Origin: Agaricus subrufescens
Lineage: Eukaryota > Basidiomycota > Agaricomycetes > Agaricales > Agaricaceae
DNA length: 64,000 nt
Direction of reading: 5' to 3'
Assembly: GCA_029945375.1 (NCBI GenBank)
Contig: CM057058.1
Location: 1,984,001 to 2,048,000, forward strand
Part shown: one piece after another, positions 46,397 to 56,600 of the stretch
Layout: the number at the start of each line of letters is the position of its first letter
Position numbering within the stretch: position 1 is the stretch's first letter
The notes under the pieces: model-generated
The model's database searches: none
Seen by the model: only the letters and a program-made list of their open reading frames with translations
What the model was told of the DNA's origin: nothing
Position numbers and translations under genes: made by a program

Positions 46397-49300
46397 ATGT
46401 TCCAGTCTTCTTGGGGTAATCAGGGCCAGCAGCAGCAGCAACACCCGCAGAATACTTTTGGGACGCCCAGCGCCTTTGGGAGCAACACAGGCACCAGCAG
46501 TGAGTACGCCGTTCTGCGCCGCAACCACCCTATTAATTATTTCTCCAGCTTTTGGGTCTAGTAATTTTGGGCAACAACAACAACAGCAGCAGCAGCAGCA
46601 GCAACCTCAAGTGAACCCCATGTTTGGAAATATATCCGCTCCCTCTTCAACAGCGCCTTCGGGTGGTTTTGGTACGTGTTTATCAATCCCATCCAATTCC
46701 CTCTCTTATTTTTATTCGAAGGCGCGTTTGCCAATTCAGGTACCAGTGCCTTCGGTCAAAGCAAACCATCTACAGGTTTTAGCGCGTTCTCAGGAGGCAC
46801 TGGCGCGTTTGGAGGCACCTCAAATACATTTGGACAGCCCAATACTACTTCGAACACAGGGACAAGCATTTTTGGTCAACCATCCACCTCAAACACTAAT
46901 ACAGGGTTTGGAGGTACAAACACCTTTGGTGCAAATAAGCCTACAACTTCCGTTTTCGGTTCTACCTCAACAGGTATGTAGATCGCGTTGATCTTAACAA
47001 TCCCTACAATTTACCTACAATTATTTTCAGCGCCATCTGTCAATAATGGAACCGGAGGAACACCTTACTCGGCTTTTACTGAAAAGGATCCAAACACATC
47101 GTCCATGCTGCATTACCAGGCAATAACATGTACTCCCGCCTATCGCAATTTTTCGATAGAAGTTAGTACCGTTTAAATTTGACCCCTCGCTGGATCAGAT
47201 CCCTAATTATATTGATAGGAACTGCGATTGCAAGACTACGCACAAAACCGCAAGACTGCTTCATCAAGTACATTCGGAACAACGTCCGCTTTTGGGAGTA
47301 CACAACCTACAAACACCGGTATCTTCGGTGCTCAGTCCAATCAACCCTCGTCAACTAACGTTTTTGGTGGAGGAACGGCAAACACCAGTGGGTTTAGTGC
47401 ATTTGGACAACAATCCAATCAGCAAAATACTGCCCCATCGGGAACTGGAATCTTTGGTAGTGGCTCGACATTCGGTCAGCAACCACAGCAACAACAGCAA
47501 CCCAGCGGTTTCAATGCTTTTGGGCAGCAGCAGCAACAACAACAACAGCCACAACAACAACAGCCACAACAAAATGCTGGAATCTTTGGTGGCGGCTCAG
47601 CTTTTGGGAACACAGCGAATAAACCATCTGCTTTCGGTTCTACCAGCACGTTCGGATCTAGTAGGTGGACGCCAGCACGAGATAAATATCACCCATTCAT
47701 TGTTTTTTCGTACCAGCTCCCAACACCGGTACTAATATTTTTGGTGGTGGAAGTAGTGGTACTAGTGCTTTCGGTCAGACTCAACAGCCGCAACAACAAC
47801 AATCCAGTATCTTTGGTAATACGCAACCTAGTCAAAATGCTTTCGCCGCACTCGGTATGTAAGCTGACCTCTGACTCTTAAAGACCTCATCCGACTCGTT
47901 ATAAAGGAAATACACAATCCAAACCGTCAATCTTTGGTAATACACCCACTGGGACTACAGGGTCGACCGGGACAGGTTTTGGCATCTTCGGTAACCAAAA
48001 CCAACCGGGCCAACAATCCCAACAGCCAACTCAACCATCCTCTCTCTTTGGAGGTGGTGGCGGTGGTATTTTCGGAAATACGGCCACGAACCAACAAACA
48101 CAACAAAGTACTACTCAACCATCAACTTCAAGTAAGGAAAGTTCTTGCCCTATAATCGTGATCACTAATTATTCTTCAGTCTTCGGGTCCACTCAGCCAG
48201 CCACTGGTGGTAACAACATATTTGGAAACACAGGCGGTGGCCTTTTTGGAAATAACACCAACCAGCAACAGCAACAACCTGGAGCACAAAATGCGCAAAC
48301 AAGCGGATTCGGAAATTTGTTTGGTTCCAAACCCGCAGGTACCACACCCTCACTGTTCTCCAATGTGAACACAGGTACACAACCACAAACGAGTATATTT
48401 GGCAAAACACCATCGAACCCTCAACAGCCCAGTCTGTTTGGCCCGAGGCCCGCAGCCCCAGGCCTCGACAGCACCACCTCCGGCCAGACTGGACTATTTA
48501 GCTCAACGCTGGCGGCCCCAGCGAATCCATTCGGTGCTTCCGCTGCTCCTCAACCGTCCCTTACTGCTTCAATTGCTGAGCCTATCGGCAATGATCTTCC
48601 TATATTTTCCCTGCTTCCTCCCGGTCCTCGCGCCTTGGACTTCGACCCATCGCTACAAAAGAAAAAGCAGGGATTCTTTGTGGACTCTTCAAACCCCCCT
48701 CCCCCGCTCCCCCGTCAGCTGGTATATGCTCCGGTACACAAAGGCTTTGGGTCGCTGACACAAGGCTCCATCAATGGCCTTGTATCGACTAGTACGCCGA
48801 ATTTTGGTTTTGGGAGATCGAGTTCCCTAGCAATGAATGGTTCTACGGGGCCAGATGAATTTTTGGCTCGTAGTGCAAGTCCTGCGCTTGGAAGTGGGTC
48901 TCGTCCGAGTGTCAAAGTCATCTTTGACAAGAAAGTAGAAACCTCGGAGATTTTTGTGAAATCCGGGAGTCCTGGTCTATCGCGAGGAGGGAAAATTACA
49001 TTCAGCCCAGCCCTCAGTGTGGCTGCTCGAGAACAAGATGCTGCCGCATTGCTTAAGCCAGCCGCTCCTCCGGAATCTACTCCGACTTTAAAACACCCAG
49101 CCCGTAACACCAGTAAATTCACTGCGGAACCGCGTAATGCAGTTATTGAAGCTATCGGGGATCCAACACTGCAAGAGGGTGATTACTACATCATGCCTGA
49201 CCTCGCTACCTTGAAGAAAGCAAGCTATGATGAACTTTCATCCTTTGACGGGCTGGTTGTTGGTCGACTTGGGTATGGAGAAATCCACTTCCTCGAACCG

Positions 49301-49615
49301 GTTGATTTGACCGGTCTGCCAAAACTTGGTGCTCTGTTGGGAGAAGTCATTCGATTTGATGACAAAGAATGCAGTGTGTACCCGGATAGCGAGGAGGTGG
49401 ATAAACCATCGCCGGGATCTGGGCTAAATGTGAAAGCTAGACTGATACTTGAACGGTGTTGGGCTACTGATAAAGCAACTCGCGAACCAATCAAGGATTC
49501 TTCTCACCCGACTGCTGTCAAGCATTTGAAACGTCTCAAGAATATGAGGGATACACGTTTTGAGAGTTTCGAAATGGACGAGGGGAAGTGGACCTTTACA
49601 GTTGATCATTTCTAA
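46397..49615 (+). CDS. NUP98: Nup98/Nup116-type FG nucleoporin ending at the autoproteolytic site
   Basis: FG-repeat nucleoporin that helps form the pore barrier and binds transport receptors. It starts at 46397 (MFQSSWGNQG). The N-terminal two-thirds is FG/Gln-rich with poly-Gln runs (46571-46610 and 47524-47573). A GLEBS-like Gle2/Rae1-binding segment lies at about 47110-47240 (YQAITCTPAYRN, then IEELRLQDYAQN after an intron). More FG units follow, a few of GLFG type near 48239. The folded C-terminal autoproteolytic domain spans about 49160-49615 (EGDYYIMPDLATLKK, LVVGRLGYGEIHFLEPVDLT, KARLILERCWATDK, HLKRLKNMRDTRFESFEMDE). The last residues are TVDHF followed directly by the stop, so the protein ends where Nup98-Nup96 precursors are cut (HF|S/T). 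No Nup96/Nup145C part follows. Confidence 0.93.
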
Positions 49616-50726
49616 TCTTAATCCTCTGAATATCCGGGATGATATCCTATCAACTGGCTTCGTGTGTCGGGATTTTCTGCTTTCCGTTATGCTCTGTCTC
49701 TTAATTGTTATTCTTCTGTCATAGTATGGTGTTGTTATTGATCTTCTACAGTAGTAGCATGTCGAGTAGTTACTGCCATATACATATATTTTTTGAAAAT
49801 TTGTACACTGGTTGTGAATGATTGTATGATGCATGGAAGAGGACGCGGTGAACATTCTGAACATAAGCCGATGATTTGGCTACGCGCGGTCATAGCCACC
49901 ATTGTCATGCGTAGTAGAAAACGGACTCGTCGCATAGCTCAGAACCTTAACAGCTTGTCCAGAGTAGGCGTACGGGATCCTGTTCAGAAATACATTCATC
50001 AACACCCGACATATGTCAATGTAATAGGACAACCGTCGGGTCAGCTAGGGCGCTCAACAGTGACTTTTACAACAAAGGACATATTTTCATGACTCAAGGA
50101 ACCTTGATTCGATATCATTTATCTTTAGCGCCAATTGTAAGTTGCCTTCGGAGCAGTTTGCGAGGCACACGGTATAAGTTTTAGTATGACTAATGGAATG
50201 ATCAGCACGCAACATAGATGTTCCCCTTTGTTGCGACTATCAAATAGGGGGCGGAACATATCGGAGAAGGGCGATGACTGAAACACTGGTTGAAAAATGC
50301 TGCCAAGTGTATAACTGTTAGGAAATGTTGTGTTGTATTCTAGTGTAAGTGAGTGATAACCGCAGCGCCAGCAAGTAACTTAATCTCTGGTGTTACATAT
50401 CTGAGATCTCCTATCTAAGCGAGTACCCTGGTGGAGTATGTCCCCCCAAAATGCAAAAATATTCTTCAAATTCATCATGAACATAGTGATATAACACAAG
50501 GACCACATGCGTTGCGGCATCAGAAATATGATGTGTAAATGAACGAATTTTACCGGTAAACGGAGAAGGACGGATTGACAACCCGGACATCATGTGATGT
50601 GATATAAGTATTTAAGAAGAGGAGGACTCAGCACAAGCCCACCAAAAGTCGCACATCATCTATACACCAGTAGGTTGATTGTCTTTACTCCCCAATTTCT
50701 CTCTGAACCACGTCTATTAGATCCTC
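49616..50726. other. Intergenic region, Nup98-type to Rcf2
   Basis: About 1.1 kb. A TATA-like word (TATAAGTATTTAAG, about 50602-50615) lies roughly 115 bp upstream of the Rcf2 start. No gene was recognised. Confidence 0.45.
50602..50615 (+). promoter_or_regulatory. TATA-like element upstream of Rcf2
   Basis: TATAAGTATTTAAG followed by a purine stretch and a pyrimidine-rich leader, at a plausible core-promoter distance from the ATG at 50727. It has a sequence match only. Confidence 0.4.
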
Positions 50727-51632
50727 ATGCAAGACCAATTCGCTGGCAATGAAGCTGCTTCACTACGGGGCTCTTTGGAAGGAGCTGCGGTCGGCTCAGC
50801 AGTAGGCCTTGGTGCAACATACTATCTCAATCGTACCTCTGCTGCATTTCGTCGACTTCCTCTGTCATTGAAGGTTGCCTCCTTCATCATTGTTGTTCTT
50901 CCTGCTGCATCAATCCAGGCTGAACGACGGGCTTTAGAGTATACTCGATCACAATGGTACGTGAGAGGCACATATTATACTTCAATCAGTTTTTCATATT
51001 GTTGCTTAGGGAGGGTGAAACTGTCCGGGTACTTGACGAAAGGGAACTCAAGGAACAACAAAGATGGGACTCCATGCCCTTAAAGGAGAAGATCGCCGAA
51101 TGGGCTACTCGCCGTCAATACAGTATTATTGTTGGCTCGTGGGCCGTAAGTTTGGGCATAGCAGGACTCATCATATCCCGCAACAAGTCAGTTCAATTAT
51201 ATGAGCTGGTTTATAATTCACTGACACTATATTTGACTTTTGCAGATACCAGACTTATGCCCAAAAGGTGAGATATCCTGTTTGTTAGGTGCGATGGGAT
51301 GTTGTACTAACTGGTCAATTAAGATTGTGCAGGCTCGTATGTGGGCTCAAGGTCTGACAATTGGGCTGTTAATCGCCGCCGGTGCCCTGACGGGCTCGAA
51401 GCGTGAAGAGCTCGCTAAAGCAGTGCGTCGACCATGTATTTAATTAAAGGGATTAGACTAAATATCATACAGGGTGATCACTCCTGGGCTGATATCGTAA
51501 GGATTAACTTCCACCACTACCCTTCAATAATGCTGATGAGAAATTTAGATTGAACAACAGGAACGTGATCGCAGACAAGCGGAACGCCTTCGCATTCGCG
51601 CAGCACAACCCAACGCAGAGGTGCACCACTGA
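50727..51632 (+). CDS. RCF2: Respiratory supercomplex factor Rcf2 / HIG1-domain protein
   Basis: Mitochondrial inner-membrane protein that associates with cytochrome c oxidase and the III-IV supercomplex. It starts at 50727 (MQDQFAGNEAASLRGSLEG). An N-terminal part has two hydrophobic segments (VGSAVGLGATYYL, VASFIIVVLPAAS). After an intron a linker follows (GETVRVLDERELKEQQRW), then the HIG1 domain: RRQYSIIVGSWAVSLGIAGL, IISRNKYQTYAQK, IVQARMWAQGLTIGLL, IAAGAL. The end (IEQQERDRRQAERLRIRAAQ..) is a charged helix, and the stop is at 51630-51632. The N-terminal half is the part that separates Rcf2 from the smaller Rcf1. About six introns, two of them flanking very small exons (YQTYAQK and GDHSWADI). 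Confidence 0.9.
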
Positions 51633-52443
51633 GCTTGATCTTTAGATGTTTGGACTTTTTACTTACTACATGCATACCGTACTTTCTGTATAATTGATGT
51701 GTACACATGTGAAGGCAACTTAGAATTGAGCATTTTAGATGTGTATCATGGATGATGTCAGTTGTGAGCTGCGTGGCGATTAAAGGAGCAGTTGCTTTTC
51801 TCATGATCAGGTGGATGATCGGCCTTGACTTCCTTGACTTAGAGCACTTGAATACTTATCGTCCCTTCTTGACGGAAACTGATCCGAAGAGTCCTTGCTT
51901 GTTATGCGTGCAACTTATCGAGTTCGAGAGTTATCCCGCACCCTTTTAATCGAGCTCTTGCTTGAGCAGAACATGGAAACATCCGTTCACCTCGTCGGCT
52001 TTCGAAGTCTGTGAGTCTAGACTCTGGAGCAATACCATGGACGTGGAAACAGGGACCCGGAGCATCGGTACGAGGGAAAAGGCCGTTCGCGAGCAGTATT
52101 TCATTTCCACGCTTGTGCATCGTTAGGCTCTTGTCGTTCAGAATACCGATCGTGTATCATATTATCGTAATCAACGGACAGCACCTGGTGTTGAATTTGA
52201 TCACAACTGTTGTTCGTTCCTGGGATACATTACTAGATATCGGGTTCAAGGTCGATTCGAGCGTTTCAAAAAGGAACGCGGAAGTTAGATTAGTCATCAC
52301 GTGGAAGAGCACCTCATAATGTCGATTGAAATTGATCAGCAGAGTCAGTACATGTTTGAACAATACTTGCGCCACCGATATGGCGGCATTAATATTAACT
52401 GAACCTGAGAATCAAGACCGAACATTCCCTCTGAGCTCAGACC
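51633..52443. other. Intergenic region, Rcf2 to PAPS reductase
   Basis: About 810 bp of Rcf2 3' sequence and PAPS reductase upstream sequence. An ATG at 52326 in a different frame precedes the PAPS reductase start and could act as an upstream reading frame. No gene was recognised. Confidence 0.4.
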
Positions 52444-53294
52444 ATGCCTCACTCGACAGTCCAGGACCTTCCCAAACCTCTCAATCTGCCCCTTACAACA
52501 GAACAACTAGATGCAATCAATGTTCACCTCACGCAATTGGTGCCGGAAGAGATTTTGCAATGGGCAATAGACTATCTACCTGGGCTATACCAAACTACAG
52601 CATTTGGGCTCACCGGTCTGGCGGCTACTGATATACTTGCAAGAATCAGTAAATCGCCACCACCTCTTATTTTCCTTGATACGCTATATCACTTTCCGGA
52701 GACATATGAACTTGTGGAAGAAGTTAGGAAACGGTATGGAAGCACGATCCATATCTATAGACCAGAAGGGTGTAACACCGTGGAGGATTTCGAAGCTAAA
52801 CATGGGCGGGAATTCTGGAAGAGGGACGAAAACACATATGATTACCTTGTAAAGGTTCGCGTTACGCGTTTCAGGCTGACTTAATGACAAAGCTAAAGCG
52901 AACATTGATACAGGTAGAACCTGCTCGCCGTGCATACCGAGAATTGGATGTTAAGGCCGTGATAACTGGCCGTCGAGCATCGCAAGGCGGAGATCGCGAG
53001 ACCTTGCAGCCGCTGGAGGTCGATGCGACAGGACTGCTAAAGCTTAATCCACTCTTTGCATGGAATTTTTCCTTTGTGGAATGGCATATCAAGGAGAACA
53101 ATGTGCCGAGAAACAAGTTACTCGACCAAGGGTACAAAAGTGTGGGCGATTGGCACAGTACGGTCAAGACCAAGGAAGGGGAGGGTGAGAGAGCGGGAAG
53201 ATGGGCCGGAAGGGAGAAGACAGAATGTGGACTGCACAAGGATTATTTCGCGATGAAGGCGCAGGCGAAAGTCGCGGAGAATAATGATAGCTAG
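52444..53294 (+). CDS. MET16: Phosphoadenylyl-sulfate (PAPS) reductase
   Basis: Thioredoxin-dependent enzyme of sulfate assimilation that reduces PAPS to sulfite and adenosine 3',5'-bisphosphate. It starts at 52444 (MPHSTVQDLPKPLNLPL). Exon 1 carries EILQWAIDYLPGLYQTTAFG, IFLDTLYHFPETYELVEEV and IYRPEGCNTVEDFEAKHGR. An intron at 52855-52913 precedes VEPARRAYRELDVKAVITGR, RASQGGDRETLQPLEVD, LKLNPLFAWNFSFVEWHIKE and NKLLDQGYKSVGDWHST. The active-site cysteine motif TECGLH is near the C-terminus, and the stop is at 53294. The product is 263 residues, the usual size. Only one cysteine of the ECGLH type and no iron-sulfur cysteine pairs are seen, which fits PAPS rather than APS specificity. Confidence 0.95.
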
Positions 53295-53553
53295 AATACC
53301 ATGTGATTGTAGCCCTGCGCGTGAATGACCATCACATGATGGGGAGCGGAAGGCGGCGGCGAGGGACGACTGCTTCTCATGGCAACTTTTGACACGAGGA
53401 CCCTAGTTCGTGCGTCCATTTCTGTGAATGTTAACCAGGTTAGCTGCGACCTCGTTCAAGAGGCTCGCTTCCCCTGCCGCTCGCGCGTCGCCTCGTTCTC
53501 CCTACTGTTCCCCCAGCCCAGACCCCCCGCCGATTTGTGGGGAACTCGTCGAT

Positions 53554-54838
53554 ATGTCTCTCGAGTAAGTTTCTCATGTATTTTTGGCCACGGTCACTCC
53601 CGGCTCCGCTTCTCTGGCTATAGGATTTTGTATGCTGATTCGCTTTCTGATAAGACCTGACTTCGGTCTAAATGATGTTGACTTCCCTCCGCTCCCTGGC
53701 ATTAAGAATGCCGACATAAGAAAACAAGTTTTTACCCACAAAGGCTTGCATGGCCGTCCTGCGCATCTTTTTGAAGACAATCTTGATGATCTTAGCCCGG
53801 ACAATGAAAAGTAAGCTGTGGACGGAACAGTCCATCGTATACCGTGTTCTTTGCGAGTCTAATGTAGTATACCATTATTGACAGGTTTGAACTTTTGGGA
53901 GATTCTGTCCTCGGACTATCGGTCACCAAACTTTTGTTGGATTTGTTTCCCGGTCTTCATGTCGGGCCCACCACTGTGCGTATTGTGATTGTACACACTC
54001 TGAGCTTTGACCGGTGATTTACTTTGCTATATGTTCCAGAAAGTCAAGGCACTGGTGGTTGGGAACACGACACTCTCGGAAATGTTTGTTCCTTTTTGTT
54101 GACCTATATATTTTTGTCAGTATTCAAATCTCTACTAGATCCTTAAGGTATAAGTTGCCCAGTGACTTGCTAGTCCATCAGGCCCAGGCCATCACAATTC
54201 GCTCGTCGCAAAAACTTCAAGGTAAGCATTTAACCGGTAATGGTAGCGATTTAAGGGACTGACATACATTTCTTCAAGCCGATCTGTTCGAGGTGAACGC
54301 TCCTCATTCTAGATATATCGAGATCACTTATGCCGTCTCTCTTAATACTTAGTCGTTCGTTGGTGGTCTGTACCTCGACCAGGGTATCGATGCCGTCACG
54401 ACATGGCTCGATAAATTGCTCACTCCGTATAGCAAAGCTGCATATCAGATCATTCGCCGTCAGCACGGGCTCCCTGCCGTACCTATCATTCCGCACTCTA
54501 CCAATTCTGGAGGAAGAGCTGCGAATCGTAATGGACATCAAAATGGTGGTGCATTCGATGATGCACCAACGCTTGCGCCTGGTGGACACCTTTCCTTGTT
54601 TAATCAAATATTACAGAAACGGAACTATAGGGTCGAATGGAAGTTCTCCGATGGTGAAGGGGATAAATCGAGAGAGGAAGAAGCTACCGTCAAGAACCGG
54701 ACAACTACTCCGTTTTGGTCTGCAAGGGTATTGGTGAATGGCGAAGGTTACGGACAAGGAAAAGGGATCTCAAAGAAAGTCGCCAAGAGTGAAGCCGCCA
54801 AGCAGGGGCTACTCAAGTTGGGAGTTGTCGACATTTAG
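53554..54838 (+). CDS. Ribonuclease III with one dsRNA-binding domain
   Basis: Double-strand-specific endoribonuclease of the simple (Rnt1/Pac1-like) class, likely acting on rRNA, snRNA or snoRNA precursors. A tiny first exon (MSLE at 53554) is joined to PDFGLNDVDFPPLPGIKNAD. The RNase III domain has QVFTHKGLHG, then the signature KFELLGDSVLGLSV with the metal-binding Glu and Asp. VVGNTTLSEIYKLPSDLL and ADLFEAFVGGLYLDQGIDAV follow, the latter with the second Asp/Glu pair. All four metal ligands are therefore present. After a Asn/Gly-rich linker comes the dsRBD (LFNQILQKRNYRVEWKFSDG, ARVLVNGEGYGQGKGISKKV, AKSEAAKQGLLKLG), ending at 54838. There is no helicase or PAZ domain, so it is not a Dicer. 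The first splice uses an AAG acceptor, which is uncommon but is the only choice keeping the frame. Confidence 0.88.
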
Positions 54839-55385
54839 CGGAGGTGAATAATTCAAATCATGTCCTGCATTTTCACCATGGTGTAGTATATTGAACATTG
54901 ATGCTAACTACTTTTGGGGCTAATTCTTTTTAGTGCCTTACCATATTCATCATGATTTCTTCAGACCCGTGCTGGATGCCGGATGCAGGTCGGGTGTGTT
55001 GTGACTGTTGCTGCCACAGTCAGCCCCGGTGTGAAGTGGTCAGGGTGAGATGAAGATGCAGTGTATTGGAAATTATTAGCTTTGGATATATTGATTCGCA
55101 AAAACATACGCCGTTTACGTCAGTACGGACGTTCTGGTACGATGTTAGTAACCATTGAGGTGTCATGTAACGGCACACGGCCGTACCTTGAGCAATGCTC
55201 ACAACTTCTGCGTGATTTCTCGGAAAAAGGATTCCACGCTTTCTGAATTGCTTCTTGTGAGAGCAAACCATCCGGTTATCCAATTTAAGCGCATTCGTGA
55301 GGGAATGGACAAGTAAATAAGTATAGTAAGAGTAAACAACGACAGAATCGCATCTAACGCTTGAGAGGCGAGAGAAAGCGATCAT
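54839..55385. other. Convergent intergenic region, RNase III / cytochrome b5
   Basis: About 550 bp between two 3' ends. It contains a short hairpin at 55002-55022 (TGACTGT / ACAGTCA, 7-nt loop). No gene was recognised. Confidence 0.45.
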
Positions 55386-56056
55386 TTATAGGCCACCCGA
55401 CGAGTAGAAGCGCCAACCGAAATAGCCACCCAAGAGTGTCAAGGGGATGAAGTACATGAGACTGAGAGGAATGTCGCTATCAGTGAATTTGGTTGGACTG
55501 AGGGTCGGACGGAAACATACTTTGAGCCTTGTTCGACAGCTCCAGCTACTCTTTTCGCCTGAGCTTCCGCAGCTCCAGACTTGAGTTTGAGTTCCTAAAA
55601 TAAGAGATTAGTCGTTGAGCAACCACTCCGAAAATTTCCGACTCACGCTGCCCTCTTCGAAATCACCAATATACATTCCGGGGAGGAGAGCTCGGGCCTC
55701 ATCAGAGTGACCAACATCTTCGAATGCCTCAGTGGCATCTTGGCCTAATGTCGAATTAGGAAACCTCGGATGTCAGGCTGATCAAGAACTGCACGCACCC
55801 GCCTCTGCTAGGATTACCTCGTCGCCTCCAGGGTGCTAGATTGATGTAGGGTAAATATAGTACACTCGCATTGCAGGAACGAGGGCGCGCACCTCGTCGA
55901 TGAATTTTGTGACGTTGTAAACTATACGTGGGAAGAGTTGACACGACTGTATGTATAACAAAGGGCGAAGAGGTGCTGACCTTTCTTGTGGAGGAGGACA
56001 TAAAGGCTGTCGCGAGTTTTGTTGGCGCGGAGTTGCTCGAGGGTGATGACTGGCAT
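55386..56056 (-). CDS. CYB5: Cytochrome b5 (membrane-anchored)
   Basis: Small haem protein of the ER face that passes electrons to fatty-acid desaturases, hydroxylases and P450s. It starts at 56056 (MPVITLEQLRANKTRDSLYV). Exons give VYNVTKFIDEHPGGDEVILA with the haem ligand in HPGG, then EAGQDATEAFEDVGHSDEAR with the second histidine, and LPGMYIGDFEEGS. A linker leads to a C-terminal membrane anchor (LMYFIPLTLLGGYFGWRFY) and the stop at 55386. About five introns; the one near 55500-55520 joins GS-NLMYFIP. Its size (about 130 residues) and tail anchor fit the microsomal form. Divergent from the POM121-like gene. Confidence 0.94.
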
Positions 56057-56600
56057 TGTAGTGGAAGGAGGTGAATGAGTTGAAAGGTCGTTAGGACTTT
56101 ATAGCGCACGCCTTTTCTCACGATTTCGGACTACAACAAATCCGAAGCCACACAGGAGAGCAGAGCCAAGCGCCTCGACTCCCATTGTAATATGTGTATC
56201 AGTCTACTGCAATTCTACATAAAACATGTGTGCTCAAAATAGTACTCGAATGACCACGCAATGGCCATCGTCAGGCTAGCCATTCAAGCGTGGATCAAGC
56301 AACAACCATCTTCCACCGGCGAGTATAGGCGACGAAGGCATTGAACGCCGTGTCCCTAGGCAGTCGCAGGTGGGCCATAATCTCGAAGCATCTCCAAGCG
56401 GCACAGTAAGGCTGATAGGTGCATGCATTATTCAAAATAAAGTCGGCAAACAAGCGTACTGACAAAAAAAAATCGCGAGAGGTGCATCTTTAAACTCCGA
56501 TGGAGCGGGTGCTGCTGTCAAACAAGGCCAAGCAAGCGCCTTCACTTCCCCCTCATCACCCCATCCTGCCGTTCGGCAGTTTTTTCGTCTCTCCACCGCC
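56057..56600. promoter_or_regulatory. Bidirectional promoter region, cytochrome b5 / FG nucleoporin
   Basis: About 540 bp between divergent starts. An upstream ATG at 56500 is in a different frame from the nucleoporin start at 56601. An A9 run lies at 56464-56472. Confidence 0.4.
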
